Shown: one piece after another, positions 56,301 to 64,000 of the stretch
How positions within the stretch are numbered: the first letter of the stretch is position 1
How the letters are laid out: every line of letters begins with the position of its first letter
NCBI GenBank assembly: GCA_001695595.3
Contig: MBPM02000018.1
Span: 868,001-932,000 of the forward strand
Direction: 5' to 3'
DNA: 64,000 nucleotides
DNA from: Plasmopara viticola
Taxonomy: Eukaryota > Oomycota > Peronosporomycetes > Peronosporales > Peronosporaceae
The notes under the pieces: generated by a model
Databases searched by the model: none
The model's input: the letters and a program-made list of their open reading frames with translations, nothing else
What the model was told of the DNA's origin: nothing
Position numbers and translations under genes: made by a program

Positions 56301-58177
56301 TTTGTGAAGCTAAGAAAACTAGACAAGAAGTGGACGAAGTGACGGAAGTTATTGAGCCTCTTTTGGTGATGTTGACTCAGCTTGTCATCGCACCAAAGCT
56401 TACAAAGAATCCTCACCTTCGAGTCGAAGCGTTGCGGTCTCTTTCGACTTTATTGGCCTTTGTGTCCAAGGGCCAACAAATGTACCAGCGCGAAGGATTC
56501 CAGCGGATGGATGCGTTGTTTAAGCGCCACAATCTATTGTCCGAGTGGCTAGCTGCTGGGTTATTGCAGTTTCATTCCGATATGGATCGATACAACGTTA
56601 GCAATAATGGACTTGCGTTCAGTAACGCCGCATCCAGTGGCGACTACATGTTGTGGGGATTTCTACCGACTCGTTTGAACGTCACCATGTTGATGCGGTA
56701 TCTCTGGCAGCTCCCAAGTCAACGTCAGAGCCTGCTGCTTGTATTAGATAAGGCGGAAAACGGACATTTTTTACTATCTGCTGAATTACGTTCGGAATCT
56801 ACCACAGAGCAGCAACTGACGGGACTTGTAAGTGGGTTATGGAGTGATATTACTAAGTTGTTTGATGAAGCAAATGCCAAAATTTCAACGTTGCGGCAGA
56901 TTTACGATATACTGCGAGACTCAGTTGACGGAAACGTCATGGTGCTCCCGTTTCGACGTGATATGCTCGACGGGTACGTTGCAATTAATGCGAAACAGTT
57001 GCGGCTAACGATGCGACTTCTCGTCGAAGCTTTAGAGTTGACATCGTGGTTCGCTTCCATTGTAAGTCAAGCGAGTTTAGATCAATTGCATTCAGCTCCA
57101 AATGCTGCGTTGCGTCACGTGTTGTTGCAGCCGCTTGTGGTGGAACAAGCAGCTCGTACGTTGAGTTTTTTAATCGCCTCGCTGGCCAGTGTAAACAAAG
57201 AAAACGCGTGGAAGTTTTCACTGCCCTTGGTCGATGACGGGAAGTTGGTGCTGGCTCATTTGATTGTACTTGTGGTACGCTATGCTGGCCATAGTCCACG
57301 TACCTCGTGCAAATGTTCACCTTCGTCGTTTTGGAAACTTGTTCAGCTAAGTGGTGATTTGATGACGAAACGAGTTGGCGATTTGGACACGCATGTGCGT
57401 TGGGGATTGAATGCGCTGTGCACACGTGTCGAGTCTGAGAAGTATATGAATTTGACGAGCTGGGACGTTGGGAATGGGGTAGTAGACAGCGAATGCGAAT
57501 TGAATGAAGACGAAGCGCTTGCTGTGTCGGAGAAAGAAGCGGTAGTCACGACTTTGGCAGCTGGTGTAGAGACAAAGCGAGTAGGAAAACGGTTTGTCGC
57601 AACGTTGGCCAAAGACGGCCGGTTTGATTTTCGCCTTTTTGTTGCCAGTTGCCAATTTTTAAGATTGCGTTTGCTACAAGATGGAATCGAGGAGGGAGAG
57701 GGACGGTATTTGTACCTTGACGACGCGTGGGTGCAACAATTTGTTGCCGTGATGCAGGAAGCGGACGAAATGATTCATGTACGTGAAGCTATGGAGGCGT
57801 CCTTGGGAGACATACCAGACCAGTATCTTGACCCGCTTCTCAGCACGTTGATGACGGATCCTGTGCGTTTGCCCTCCGGTAATATTGTCGATCGTGCTGT
57901 CATTGCCCGGCATCTTTTGGCCTCGTCGCAACAGGGTGGAAGCATGGGAAGAGACCCATTTACGCGTGAGCCCTTGACGATGACCATGGTCGAGTCTTGT
58001 GATACTTTGCGAGCTGAGATTCAATTGTATCTTCGAAATAAGGTGCGCCATTTTTGCAAGACTTCACCAGACGATGTCATGGCCACGTGGGATGTGAGCT
58101 GGGACGTTTTATTTAGTAGCAACAATGAGATGGACGCAGGTTCGGATGACAGCGCCGAGGCAAGACCACTTGTATGA
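53309..58177 (+). CDS. UFD2/UBE4-type U-box ubiquitin ligase with ZZ-like zinc fingers
   Basis: Intronless, 1622 residues from the ATG at 53309 (the frame is open from a TTG at 53288). The C terminus carries a U-box at about residues 1500-1575: PDQYLDPLLSTLMTDPVRLPSGNIVDR followed by DPFTREPLTM, the classic E4/UFD2 form. The preceding 600 residues have the helical repeats of the UFD2 core (for example LNVTMLMRYLWQLPSQ and PHLRVEALRSLS). The N-terminal half holds Cys-rich fingers: CSVC...CVHRCAAC...LCREC at about 268-312; CDQCELPNFQGIRYKCAFCGDMDLC at about 628-660, a ZZ pattern; and CEDCGNVV...YKCANC at about 735-775. E4 enzymes extend ubiquitin chains on substrates for Cdc48/p97 and the proteasome. 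Fungal and animal UFD2 proteins are 960-1300 residues and have no ZZ fingers, so the fingers and the extra length are the novelty. It converges on the ENT gene with 144 nt between stops. Confidence 0.88.
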   Translation: MFTCARGATSGNRARTRNASVASSTSQHVHPLSIVPLAHLQDASEYLQLLNALTRLVAQLLDVHVLSSSLRFNAGDVVAVDALEWWKEVQRQSIVLVQRHEVAQVTETDLEEATKSSLWPLSALSQLQNDLGTYQSSLLTTDSFVDLPANGLTADCCVQALSLIMQALDRANKYRSRQREEGQVLDKTLNDVHSSVHNAVVVAATKLLPFWASISQQMTLSSSANSAKLMAVVLVNGLLQPRVVGTRHTLHEHALIPSVPFRAFRGTKHWSCSVCERLSPITNSDGGRVSCVHRCAACDFNLCRECFTRIPNVVQTCTIRPTINMTRGTSDWFFGCVMPQLESQVGTLVVCQLAQELRRRVGELYPMNFHGITALLQLFYQLIAVDNSAAVALVQSPRNAIAGRSVVAWFPLFMRTWTMSLSTLLGPFLRATTMLEDCDDLDAAVRHTKPLDDCLRVQWTSGLADYRATLQMLMRALVGDEQHALVVDATLCWLALALLTADPRRRLNYDTNERLDGFFVNISTMLLAPTLEILNKAQHDPTCIDASYLQSVEPVRVYAGKDYPDVPLHYPQTRKDEGAVREVVEIKEHDDLCIAEYHTRRRHEFREEHELDARSFRTYYPRLLCHEGVVCDQCELPNFQGIRYKCAFCGDMDLCSHCFERFRVHQAAPHLPIESNFNSIQHSPDHVFLRIESPIPVFALKHFQPLSIDALTINKQTSESSNVFENEIEALDMINLHCEDCGNVVATGQDDEVVYKCANCFSTRVVCAACLAREEAQSQGNPNKMHAPGHIYFVITAPWRRRLSLTWDYVMHKLHFRRLLHPPALIPRRRFSRDTELFYMTLKYLHYGPLATLSRWLSMKKELQELTAFCACDEERYKLEHERERGQRNSSSFKPSVHYKASKARLEDIRLKCVKIEWHLLADANVVEWLLFYARTSRWLFHFASAGLEAGTALQDAFNEPLVHFSDVFGAFPEHYFFDLCNVVYLLGLEQITYRDFVCEAKKTRQEVDEVTEVIEPLLVMLTQLVIAPKLTKNPHLRVEALRSLSTLLAFVSKGQQMYQREGFQRMDALFKRHNLLSEWLAAGLLQFHSDMDRYNVSNNGLAFSNAASSGDYMLWGFLPTRLNVTMLMRYLWQLPSQRQSLLLVLDKAENGHFLLSAELRSESTTEQQLTGLVSGLWSDITKLFDEANAKISTLRQIYDILRDSVDGNVMVLPFRRDMLDGYVAINAKQLRLTMRLLVEALELTSWFASIVSQASLDQLHSAPNAALRHVLLQPLVVEQAARTLSFLIASLASVNKENAWKFSLPLVDDGKLVLAHLIVLVVRYAGHSPRTSCKCSPSSFWKLVQLSGDLMTKRVGDLDTHVRWGLNALCTRVESEKYMNLTSWDVGNGVVDSECELNEDEALAVSEKEAVVTTLAAGVETKRVGKRFVATLAKDGRFDFRLFVASCQFLRLRLLQDGIEEGEGRYLYLDDAWVQQFVAVMQEADEMIHVREAMEASLGDIPDQYLDPLLSTLMTDPVRLPSGNIVDRAVIARHLLASSQQGGSMGRDPFTREPLTMTMVESCDTLRAEIQLYLRNKVRHFCKTSPDDVMATWDVSWDVLFSSNNEMDAGSDDSAEARPLV

Positions 58178-58321
58178 CGTCGCAGTAAGGAAGCGAAAAT
58201 CTTTTGTAAAATTTAGCACTTTCACGATAAATAATGGGATATTTTTTTTATCTACACAGCTGAACAACGATCAAAACGAGCTTTTTGCTCAACACGTACA
58301 GCAATGTATTTTAGTGTCAAG

Positions 58322-59674
58322 TTATAATCCGAGCCAGCCTTGATCACTAAAGAAGAAGCCCAATGTCGAGCCACCAGCAATTCCAAGAAAGAGGCATAGG
58401 ACCATGACGGCACCGCCGGATTCCCGATCTTTTGGATGTAAGAGACGTGGGCCAACGCCCATGGTTACAGTCGACAGGAAGCCGTTCGACAGTCCAATAA
58501 AAAGGTTGAGAATGATGTTGTAGGCGATAGCAGTCATGTCGTCATAGCCAAAGGCATAGAGCGATGTGCCGGCCACGCCTAGGAGTAAGAGCGGGATAAA
58601 CACGAGCCGCAAAATCGAGAGACCAAAGCACCATTTACTGCTGAGGAGCTTGTAGACAGCAGCGCTTGTCAAAATACGTCCAAAAAAGTCCCCATAATTG
58701 TACGACCCGACAATTCCGGGAGCACAATACCAGTATTCGGTGACCGAATGGGAAACCTTTGCGTATGGGGGAGCGAGATTACGTGATGCTGCGCACCCAA
58801 ACCCAGGAAAAACCGACAGTGACACGAAAAAGACGAGAAATTGAGTCATAGCAGGCAACCAAATGACGCGAAAGATGCGGTACAGATTGCACAGCGTCTT
58901 GCAAACAGATTGGTCGGTCAGGTTTTCTTCCTTGGCTGATTCAGCGTTGCGTTCTAGTAAAAACTTGACACTTGGAAGCTTTGTGAGACGCCGGTAGACA
59001 AAGAGGGCAGTAATGAGCACAATGATCAGGAGGCCAAAAAAGAGATAAAACGCAAGTTTAGTCGAGCTTCCAGTCTGGTGGATGCCACCAACCCCAAGAC
59101 GTAAGAGTGTCGCTAGTGAGATGTTTAGTATACCGGCAGTCCCGTTTCCAATTTGCACAGCTTGGGAAAATTTTGGGATTGGAAACAAGGCAGCAATTGT
59201 GTAGTAGGTGGCCTCGGATAAGGCATTGCCAAAGCCAATACAACCAAAGCAGAGGAGAACCAAGATCCCGCCAGTCTTTTGATTCGAGAAGGTGATGGCA
59301 CTAAAGACCATGATAAGAATGGCCATGAGGATAAAAATGCCATAGCCAAGGTGCACACGAAAGTCGTGCGTGAGTTTCTTGTCCAGACTCCAGATCATTT
59401 GAATGGCTTGCCCCAAAACCATTGGCCATGACGTACAGAGGGTGGTCAGGAAGGAGAAATCAAGACCCGAACTCGCAAAGTCGACAGAGTAAAAGTCCTG
59501 TGCACTTAGACACGAGTAATAGGCCCACAAGACAGATGCGTTGAGGAACATGAGCGAGAGGAAAATCGTGCGCTCGTTCTGGACCATATCGTCCCAAATG
59601 GCCTTGGGCAGGCCATCGCATCCCGACTCGACCTCGTCTTCTACCAGCTTGTCCGATTTATTGGGCGACACCAT
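58322..59674 (-). CDS. Equilibrative nucleoside transporter (ENT/SLC29 family)
   Basis: 450 residues from the ATG at 59674, in the family range of 400-480. A longer TTG-started frame is rejected because an initiator-like element lies within it. The protein has about 11 hydrophobic segments. Family landmarks are FGNALSEATYYTIAALFP in the middle and FIGLSNGFLSTVTMGVGPRLL near the C terminus, where the ENT motif G-L-x-N-G-Y-L-x-T is usually seen. A cytoplasmic loop between the sixth and seventh helices is charged (LERNAESAKEENLTDQ). ENT proteins move nucleosides and nucleobases across membranes, in parasites often for purine salvage; here the substrate is not known. The gene is convergent with the U-box ligase gene, and SMC6 follows upstream on the same strand. 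Confidence 0.85.
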   Translation of the reverse strand: MVSPNKSDKLVEDEVESGCDGLPKAIWDDMVQNERTIFLSLMFLNASVLWAYYSCLSAQDFYSVDFASSGLDFSFLTTLCTSWPMVLGQAIQMIWSLDKKLTHDFRVHLGYGIFILMAILIMVFSAITFSNQKTGGILVLLCFGCIGFGNALSEATYYTIAALFPIPKFSQAVQIGNGTAGILNISLATLLRLGVGGIHQTGSSTKLAFYLFFGLLIIVLITALFVYRRLTKLPSVKFLLERNAESAKEENLTDQSVCKTLCNLYRIFRVIWLPAMTQFLVFFVSLSVFPGFGCAASRNLAPPYAKVSHSVTEYWYCAPGIVGSYNYGDFFGRILTSAAVYKLLSSKWCFGLSILRLVFIPLLLLGVAGTSLYAFGYDDMTAIAYNIILNLFIGLSNGFLSTVTMGVGPRLLHPKDRESGGAVMVLCLFLGIAGGSTLGFFFSDQGWLGL

Positions 59675-59700
59675 TGGGAAGCGAAGTTGAGCGTGGCGAT

Positions 59701-59714
59701 GGGATGCCAAATGA
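59701..59714 (-). promoter_or_regulatory. Oomycete-type initiator element upstream of the ENT gene
   Basis: TCATTTGGCATCCC on the minus strand starts 40 nt before the ATG at 59674 and matches much of the oomycete initiator consensus. It favours the ATG over the longer TTG-started frame. The match is by eye. The remainder of 59715-60438 shows no gene. Confidence 0.35.
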
Positions 59715-60438
59715 GTAGACAAACATGGTATTGAAAGAAATAGATTCAGTGTGTAGGCCGAAGGGGTTTTGTGACCAGGCAATCTGTTTCACCTAAACCG
59801 ACATGACTAAACAGTACTTGGTAAAAGACTACTCATGCCTTGCTTTAAACCGCGCAAAATATAAAGCTGCAGGGTTTTACTTAATCTCTTGCCGTTTAAG
59901 CTGCTACGAATTTGTTTAGTCGAAAGTGCACCTTCTCCATAAGTTGCGTGAAGCCTTTCCCAGAAACCTCCATCTCATTTCTTGACTTCCTCGCGCCATC
60001 ATTAAATTTGCGTTATCGTTTATGAAGTCAATCACGACTGAGTTGACCAGTGCGACTTCGTATGTAGCAACATCCATCCCAAGGACAAAAAAAAATCTGA
60101 TAATACGGCATCAAAAGTCATGTCTCGCCACATTAAAAACTTTCGCAGAGCGGCAGTGTATGCAGTAAAAAGCTCTAGGAGAGTAGCAGCTGACATATGG
60201 ACTCATCATTATTGCACATATCAGTACGAATTCTGTACATATCAATTTACAATTTAAGCTTCAAATTGAGAGGCTAATAATTTGACAAATTACCTTTGCT
60301 CCTGAGATTATAACAAGTTACAAGTACATATCAACAATGCAGTAAAAAAACATGTCGTCAATAAGGGCAACATCCGCTTGCTCACTACTATACAGCAACG
60401 CGTTGTCGTACGATAAGTAACCTTTAATTATCGTGTTC

Positions 60439-63400
60439 CTAGTCGTGCTCAGCGTTCAGTCGGTCCCGAGGCGGGTTCATTTTTTGAATTTTTACCATCG
60501 GATCACGACGCAATGCACTGCGACATACAGCCAAATTAATTTCCACATGATTTCTATACGACAAAGCTGGGTATCGTACCTTAGGTCGTTGGGCGTCACA
60601 AATATAAATTGCTTCTTGCCATCCCTCTTGGCGGCGTCCACGAGAAGTTGAATGGTCATGTCTCGGTTGACCGAATCCATAAACACGTCAAACTCGTCCA
60701 TCACTCGGAATGGACACTCGATACTCTCACCGAGGGCCAGTAGCAGCGATACTTGAGTGTAGGACCGCTCACCTCCGGAAAGCTCCTTCATATCAGTCAC
60801 TTGTGATGCTCGTGAGGCACCCGCTTCATTGTGTAGCACAGCAATTTCGAGCCGCTGGTCGTCATGCCGAAATTTTAACTTACCTGCAAAATTATTCAAA
60901 CACATGTACTTGTTGAATTCCATGGACGTCCGGTGGGCAATCTCCTTGCGCAAAATTTGCCACACACGTTTTCGTTCTTCTAGCATCGTACGAATTCGCT
61001 CGAGGTTGTCCCGAAATTTGTCGAAATTCTTCTTTTTATTTCGATACTTGAGTTTTTTCGCCTCCAAATCGTCTCTAAGCTCAGCGAGGTCCATACCCTG
61101 AAATCGACTCCGTTCGTGCTCAATTTGATGCTTAATGTCTGTTAATCGCTTGCCATAGTAATCGTGAGAGTGTCGAACAGCGACCCGCTCGCAGTGTTGC
61201 CGAGCCTTTTGTCGTTGTTCCTCGCATTCTTCTTGAAGAGCAGCCAATTCATCCTCCCACTGCTCAACCATTTCACGCAGCGTAGCTGCCTCCTTCTGGT
61301 ACGTCATTTCTTTCACCTTAATTTCGCTTAAATGCTTATAGATAGTATCAGCATCTTCCTGATACTCGTTCATTTCAGCAGCAATTGCTTTCTCTATCGC
61401 GTCCAGTTCTTCAAGCTCCCGCAATTGACCTTCCAAGTCAGGGTTTGTCTTGGCCAAAATTTCATTCAGCTCTTCTTCGCGACGATACAAATCCTTCAGT
61501 TCATTCTTGACGGACCGAACCTCGTCTTCCAGCACCGAAGTATCTAAAGTGTGCTGCTGCATGTCATCCGATAACTCCTCTTCAAAACTTCGAAGTTCTG
61601 CACGCTTTTGATTTAATCGACGCGACAAATAGTCAATACGGTCGTTCTGTTCCTTTAATTGTCGTCGAAAATCTTCGCGATCACGTCTCAATCTAGTCTC
61701 ATCGCGACGCAGCACCTCCATATTTCCGTGTATATAACTTATTTTCTTGTCCAGCTCCGTCATCTCGCCCTCTACGTCTTGACAGATGATAGAGCTTCGA
61801 CGATTCCCTTTGTTAGCTATAAATGCCAAGTTGCCAGACCGAACCACAAATTTGTCACCATTAGGAAGGTAAACTTCAGCCACGAAACGCGCCATTCGAA
61901 AGTTGCCACTTGAGCCACTTAAAACACTTTCTTCGGCCGACTGGCGATCGTCAAATAGCAATTTACTCTCACAGTTGCATACGTCGACTAATGCGTTAAA
62001 TACCTCGTCGTTATCCACCTCAAGAATGTTGCAAATTGCGTGAGCTGCAAGATTTCCATCAGCTAGGCGCAAGTTGCCATAACGGCGCCCGTTCCGCTGC
62101 GATATAATAATATTTGCTTGGTTCTGCGGACAATGAGTTTGGCGCTTCAAGTCATCCAGCAAGGCTTTGTCGCAACCATTGACAACCAGGTAGCTTCCTA
62201 ACGTTCCCTTCAGCGCCACCTCAATCGCCACAGCAAAGTGCATAAATTTTTCAGGAAGCTTGACGTGAAGACCAAGAGGTCCTATGGGGGGTTCGGAAAA
62301 ACGATGGCGATTTTGGTGAATGAGCTGCTGCAACTGCGGGATTCTGCTACCATACACCGCGAGACTATCCCGCTTTTGACCCCGTAGCAGATTTATTCGT
62401 ACTTGCGTTTTCCCCATCTCGGCCTCGGCCTCTCGCAAATGGCGGACACATTTGTCGTGACGGATCTCCACTTCGTCCAATTCCTGGGGGCGCTTTTGAG
62501 ATTGAATCTTTGTTTCAGACAATTCGCGCTCTCCATCTTGCACCTCTCCACGCTTTCTCTCAATCCGCTCACGCATTTCATCGTTGCGCTGCAATCGAGT
62601 GTGCAGCATCACTTCATGGTTCTCACGCTTCTTTTGCACATCGTGTTGCAGGCGAGCAAGACGCTGATTCGCACGTTGCTTGGACTGCGTCAGCTGCTTC
62701 AACTCTGCTTTACAGTTGTGCAAAGGTCGCCGTGCTTCACGAATGCGATTTTTCACGTCAGATTTCCGTTGGCTATTCTCGCTCATGCGAGCATTCACTT
62801 CCTCCAACTTGTCATTTTTTTCCTTTTGTTTTCGTTCCATGTTGTCCACTGCCTCTTTTGTTTCTTCGTACTCGCCAGCGACTAATTCTGCATCGCGCTT
62901 CTTTCGTCTCGTTTTCTTTTCCATCTTCGCCGCTAAAAGCTCCTTCTCTGCTACAAACGACCACGCAAGCTCCTTCTTTAGCACTTCAAATTCTTCTTCC
63001 AGTTTTCCAATCTAACAAGCAACATCACCAGGATCATCACAGTCTCACATCAACGAAAACGACTACTATAGATCACACAATTGCTCACACTCTGCGCCTC
63101 TTTCCACTGTTTCTTGGCCTCCTCCATTGCCTTCTCCAAAGTCGCAATCTTGGCTCGTTCTCTCTTTAGCGTCGACTCGGCAATGTGTCTCGTCTCTTCA
63201 TCAATTTTCGAGTAGGTCGTTCGCATCTTATACAGATCCGTCGACTGCAAGAAGAACTTGTACTTGTCCAGCGGATTGCCCTTGAGAAACAGCTTGGCGT
63301 TCTCCTGGTCCAAGATCGCGCACGGGTTCTCAGTCTGAATGTTCAAGTGATCCAACATCGCATCCAAGTCTGTCTTGAGCTTAGATACTAGCAGTCCCTT

Positions 63401-63973
63401 CTCGTCCTTGAGTCTATACTCGGCTGATCCGTCGCGGCGTATAAGTCTCTCGACCATGATTTTACGGCCAAACTTTTCAGGACGAAAGGAATCGCTGCCC
63501 ACTGCATCGTTTCTAAGCGTAATTCGCACCATTGCGTTGCCCTCGTGGCCGTGGCGAATGAGGTTCTTGATGCTCTTACCGCGGTGAGTGCTACGTGCGC
63601 TGGCACCTAGGCAGATCTGGATCGCAGCGATAATGGCGCTCTTCCCACTTCCATTCTCCCCAGTGATAAAGTTAATGTGTGGACATAACGAGACGCGGAG
63701 TTTGCGGTGGCACATGAAGTTTTCGCAATAAATTTCCTCCACAACGCCCATTTCCGTGTCAATATTCGCATCTAATTGAAACTGCTGCGCAGTGGATGTC
63801 TTCATGCGGCGCTTGTGACCGACCGCTACATCTTCGTCGATAACGTCGCCGGGTTCTATCACCTCGTCCGACACCGTCTCGTCCTCCGTCTCGCTGGTTG
63901 TCAAGGCTTCGACGTCATTGTGCCGCGACTTCTGTGCCTTTGCACGCACCCGACGAATCGCACACAGCTTCAT
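60439..63973 (-). CDS. SMC6: Structural maintenance of chromosomes protein 6 (three exons)
   Basis: Exons 63973-63089, 63011-60580 and 60517-60439, with introns of 77 and 62 nt, give 1131 residues (animals about 1090). The N-terminal Walker A is TGENGSGKSAIIAA near residues 100-113, followed by THRGKSIKNLIRHG, the SMC6-specific text; NPLDKYKFFLQSTDL marks the start of the first coiled coil. Long charged coiled coils flank a hinge at about 530-700 (GPLGLHVKLPEKFMHFAVAIE). The ABC signature LSGGERSYTQVSLL is near 1037, and Walker B is FRVMDEFDVFMD. Exon 3 supplies the C terminus SALRRDPMVKIQKMNPPRDR, the SMC6 ending; without it the frame runs into a non-family tail. SMC6 with SMC5 and Nse proteins handles recombination intermediates and replication stress. 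The ATG at 63973 is the first Met inside the window, but the frame is open to the window end, so a longer N terminus cannot be excluded. Confidence 0.94.
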
Positions 63974-64000
63974 AGAGTTGCCGAGGTCTCGTGTGCGCGA

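Noticed and set aside
59675..59782. Longer ENT N terminus from TTG
   Set aside because: No ATG, and an initiator-like element lies inside the extension.
60492..60579. SMC6 frame continuing into RYDTQLCRIEIMWKL and ending at 60492
   Set aside because: The tail has no SMC6 similarity and reads through a GTACG donor; the spliced form gives the family C terminus.
1..64000. RXLR or Crinkler effector genes
   Set aside because: No open frame combines a signal peptide with RXLR-EER or LFLAK motifs.

Overview
The window reads as nuclear DNA of an oomycete, most likely of the Peronosporales (Phytophthora or downy-mildew type). The evidence is mostly intronless genes, with rare introns of a tight size class (61-79 nt, GT-AG) in three genes; oomycete-like initiator sequences just upstream of two start codons; a large intronless Dicer-like gene; and compact gene islands separated by gene-poor stretches full of decayed, frameshifted sequence. 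Bacterial operons, CRISPR arrays, rRNA genes and convincing tRNA genes were not found. A nephrocystin-4-like ciliary protein suggests a lineage that makes, or recently made, flagellated zoospores; this is inference.

Layout. Island 1 (1-18.7 kb): 3' part of a nephrocystin-4-like gene with an EF-hand (+), a six-exon TBC1D22-type Rab-GAP (-), a SERCA-type calcium ATPase (+), a small Cys-rich protein of unknown function (+), actin-related protein 2 in three exons (+), and a 1656-residue Dicer-like protein (-) convergent with ARP2. From 18.7 to 26.5 kb there is a gene-poor stretch with two strong hairpins. Then come a bZIP transcription factor with a hydrophobic segment (+, 26.6-28.3 kb), a decayed multi-kilobase pseudogene on the minus strand (28.9-33.2 kb) containing a perfect 18-bp hairpin, and a PARN-like deadenylase whose frame appears broken by an 8-bp duplication (+, 33.4-35.8 kb). 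From 35.8 to 41.8 kb there are repeat relics, including a SINE-like element and a 222-bp tandem duplication. An M13 metalloendopeptidase (-) follows at 41.8-44.0 kb. From 44.0 to 53.3 kb lies a third gene-poor stretch with a second SINE-like copy in inverted orientation, flanked by a 12-bp target-site duplication. Island 2 (53.3-64.0 kb) holds a U-box ubiquitin ligase of the UFD2/E4 type with Cys-rich ZZ-like fingers (+), a nucleoside transporter of the ENT family (-, convergent) and SMC6 in three exons (-).

The genes do not form one pathway; they are housekeeping and regulatory genes as expected in a eukaryotic chromosome. The most notable themes are RNA metabolism (Dicer-like with an eroded helicase but intact twin RNase III sites; PARN with frameshifts), possible ER homeostasis (SERCA, a possible membrane-tethered bZIP, an E4 ligase) and decay in the intergenic deserts. 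I did not find a clearly new multi-gene system; the best leads are individual proteins with unusual architecture and the repeat/hairpin structures.
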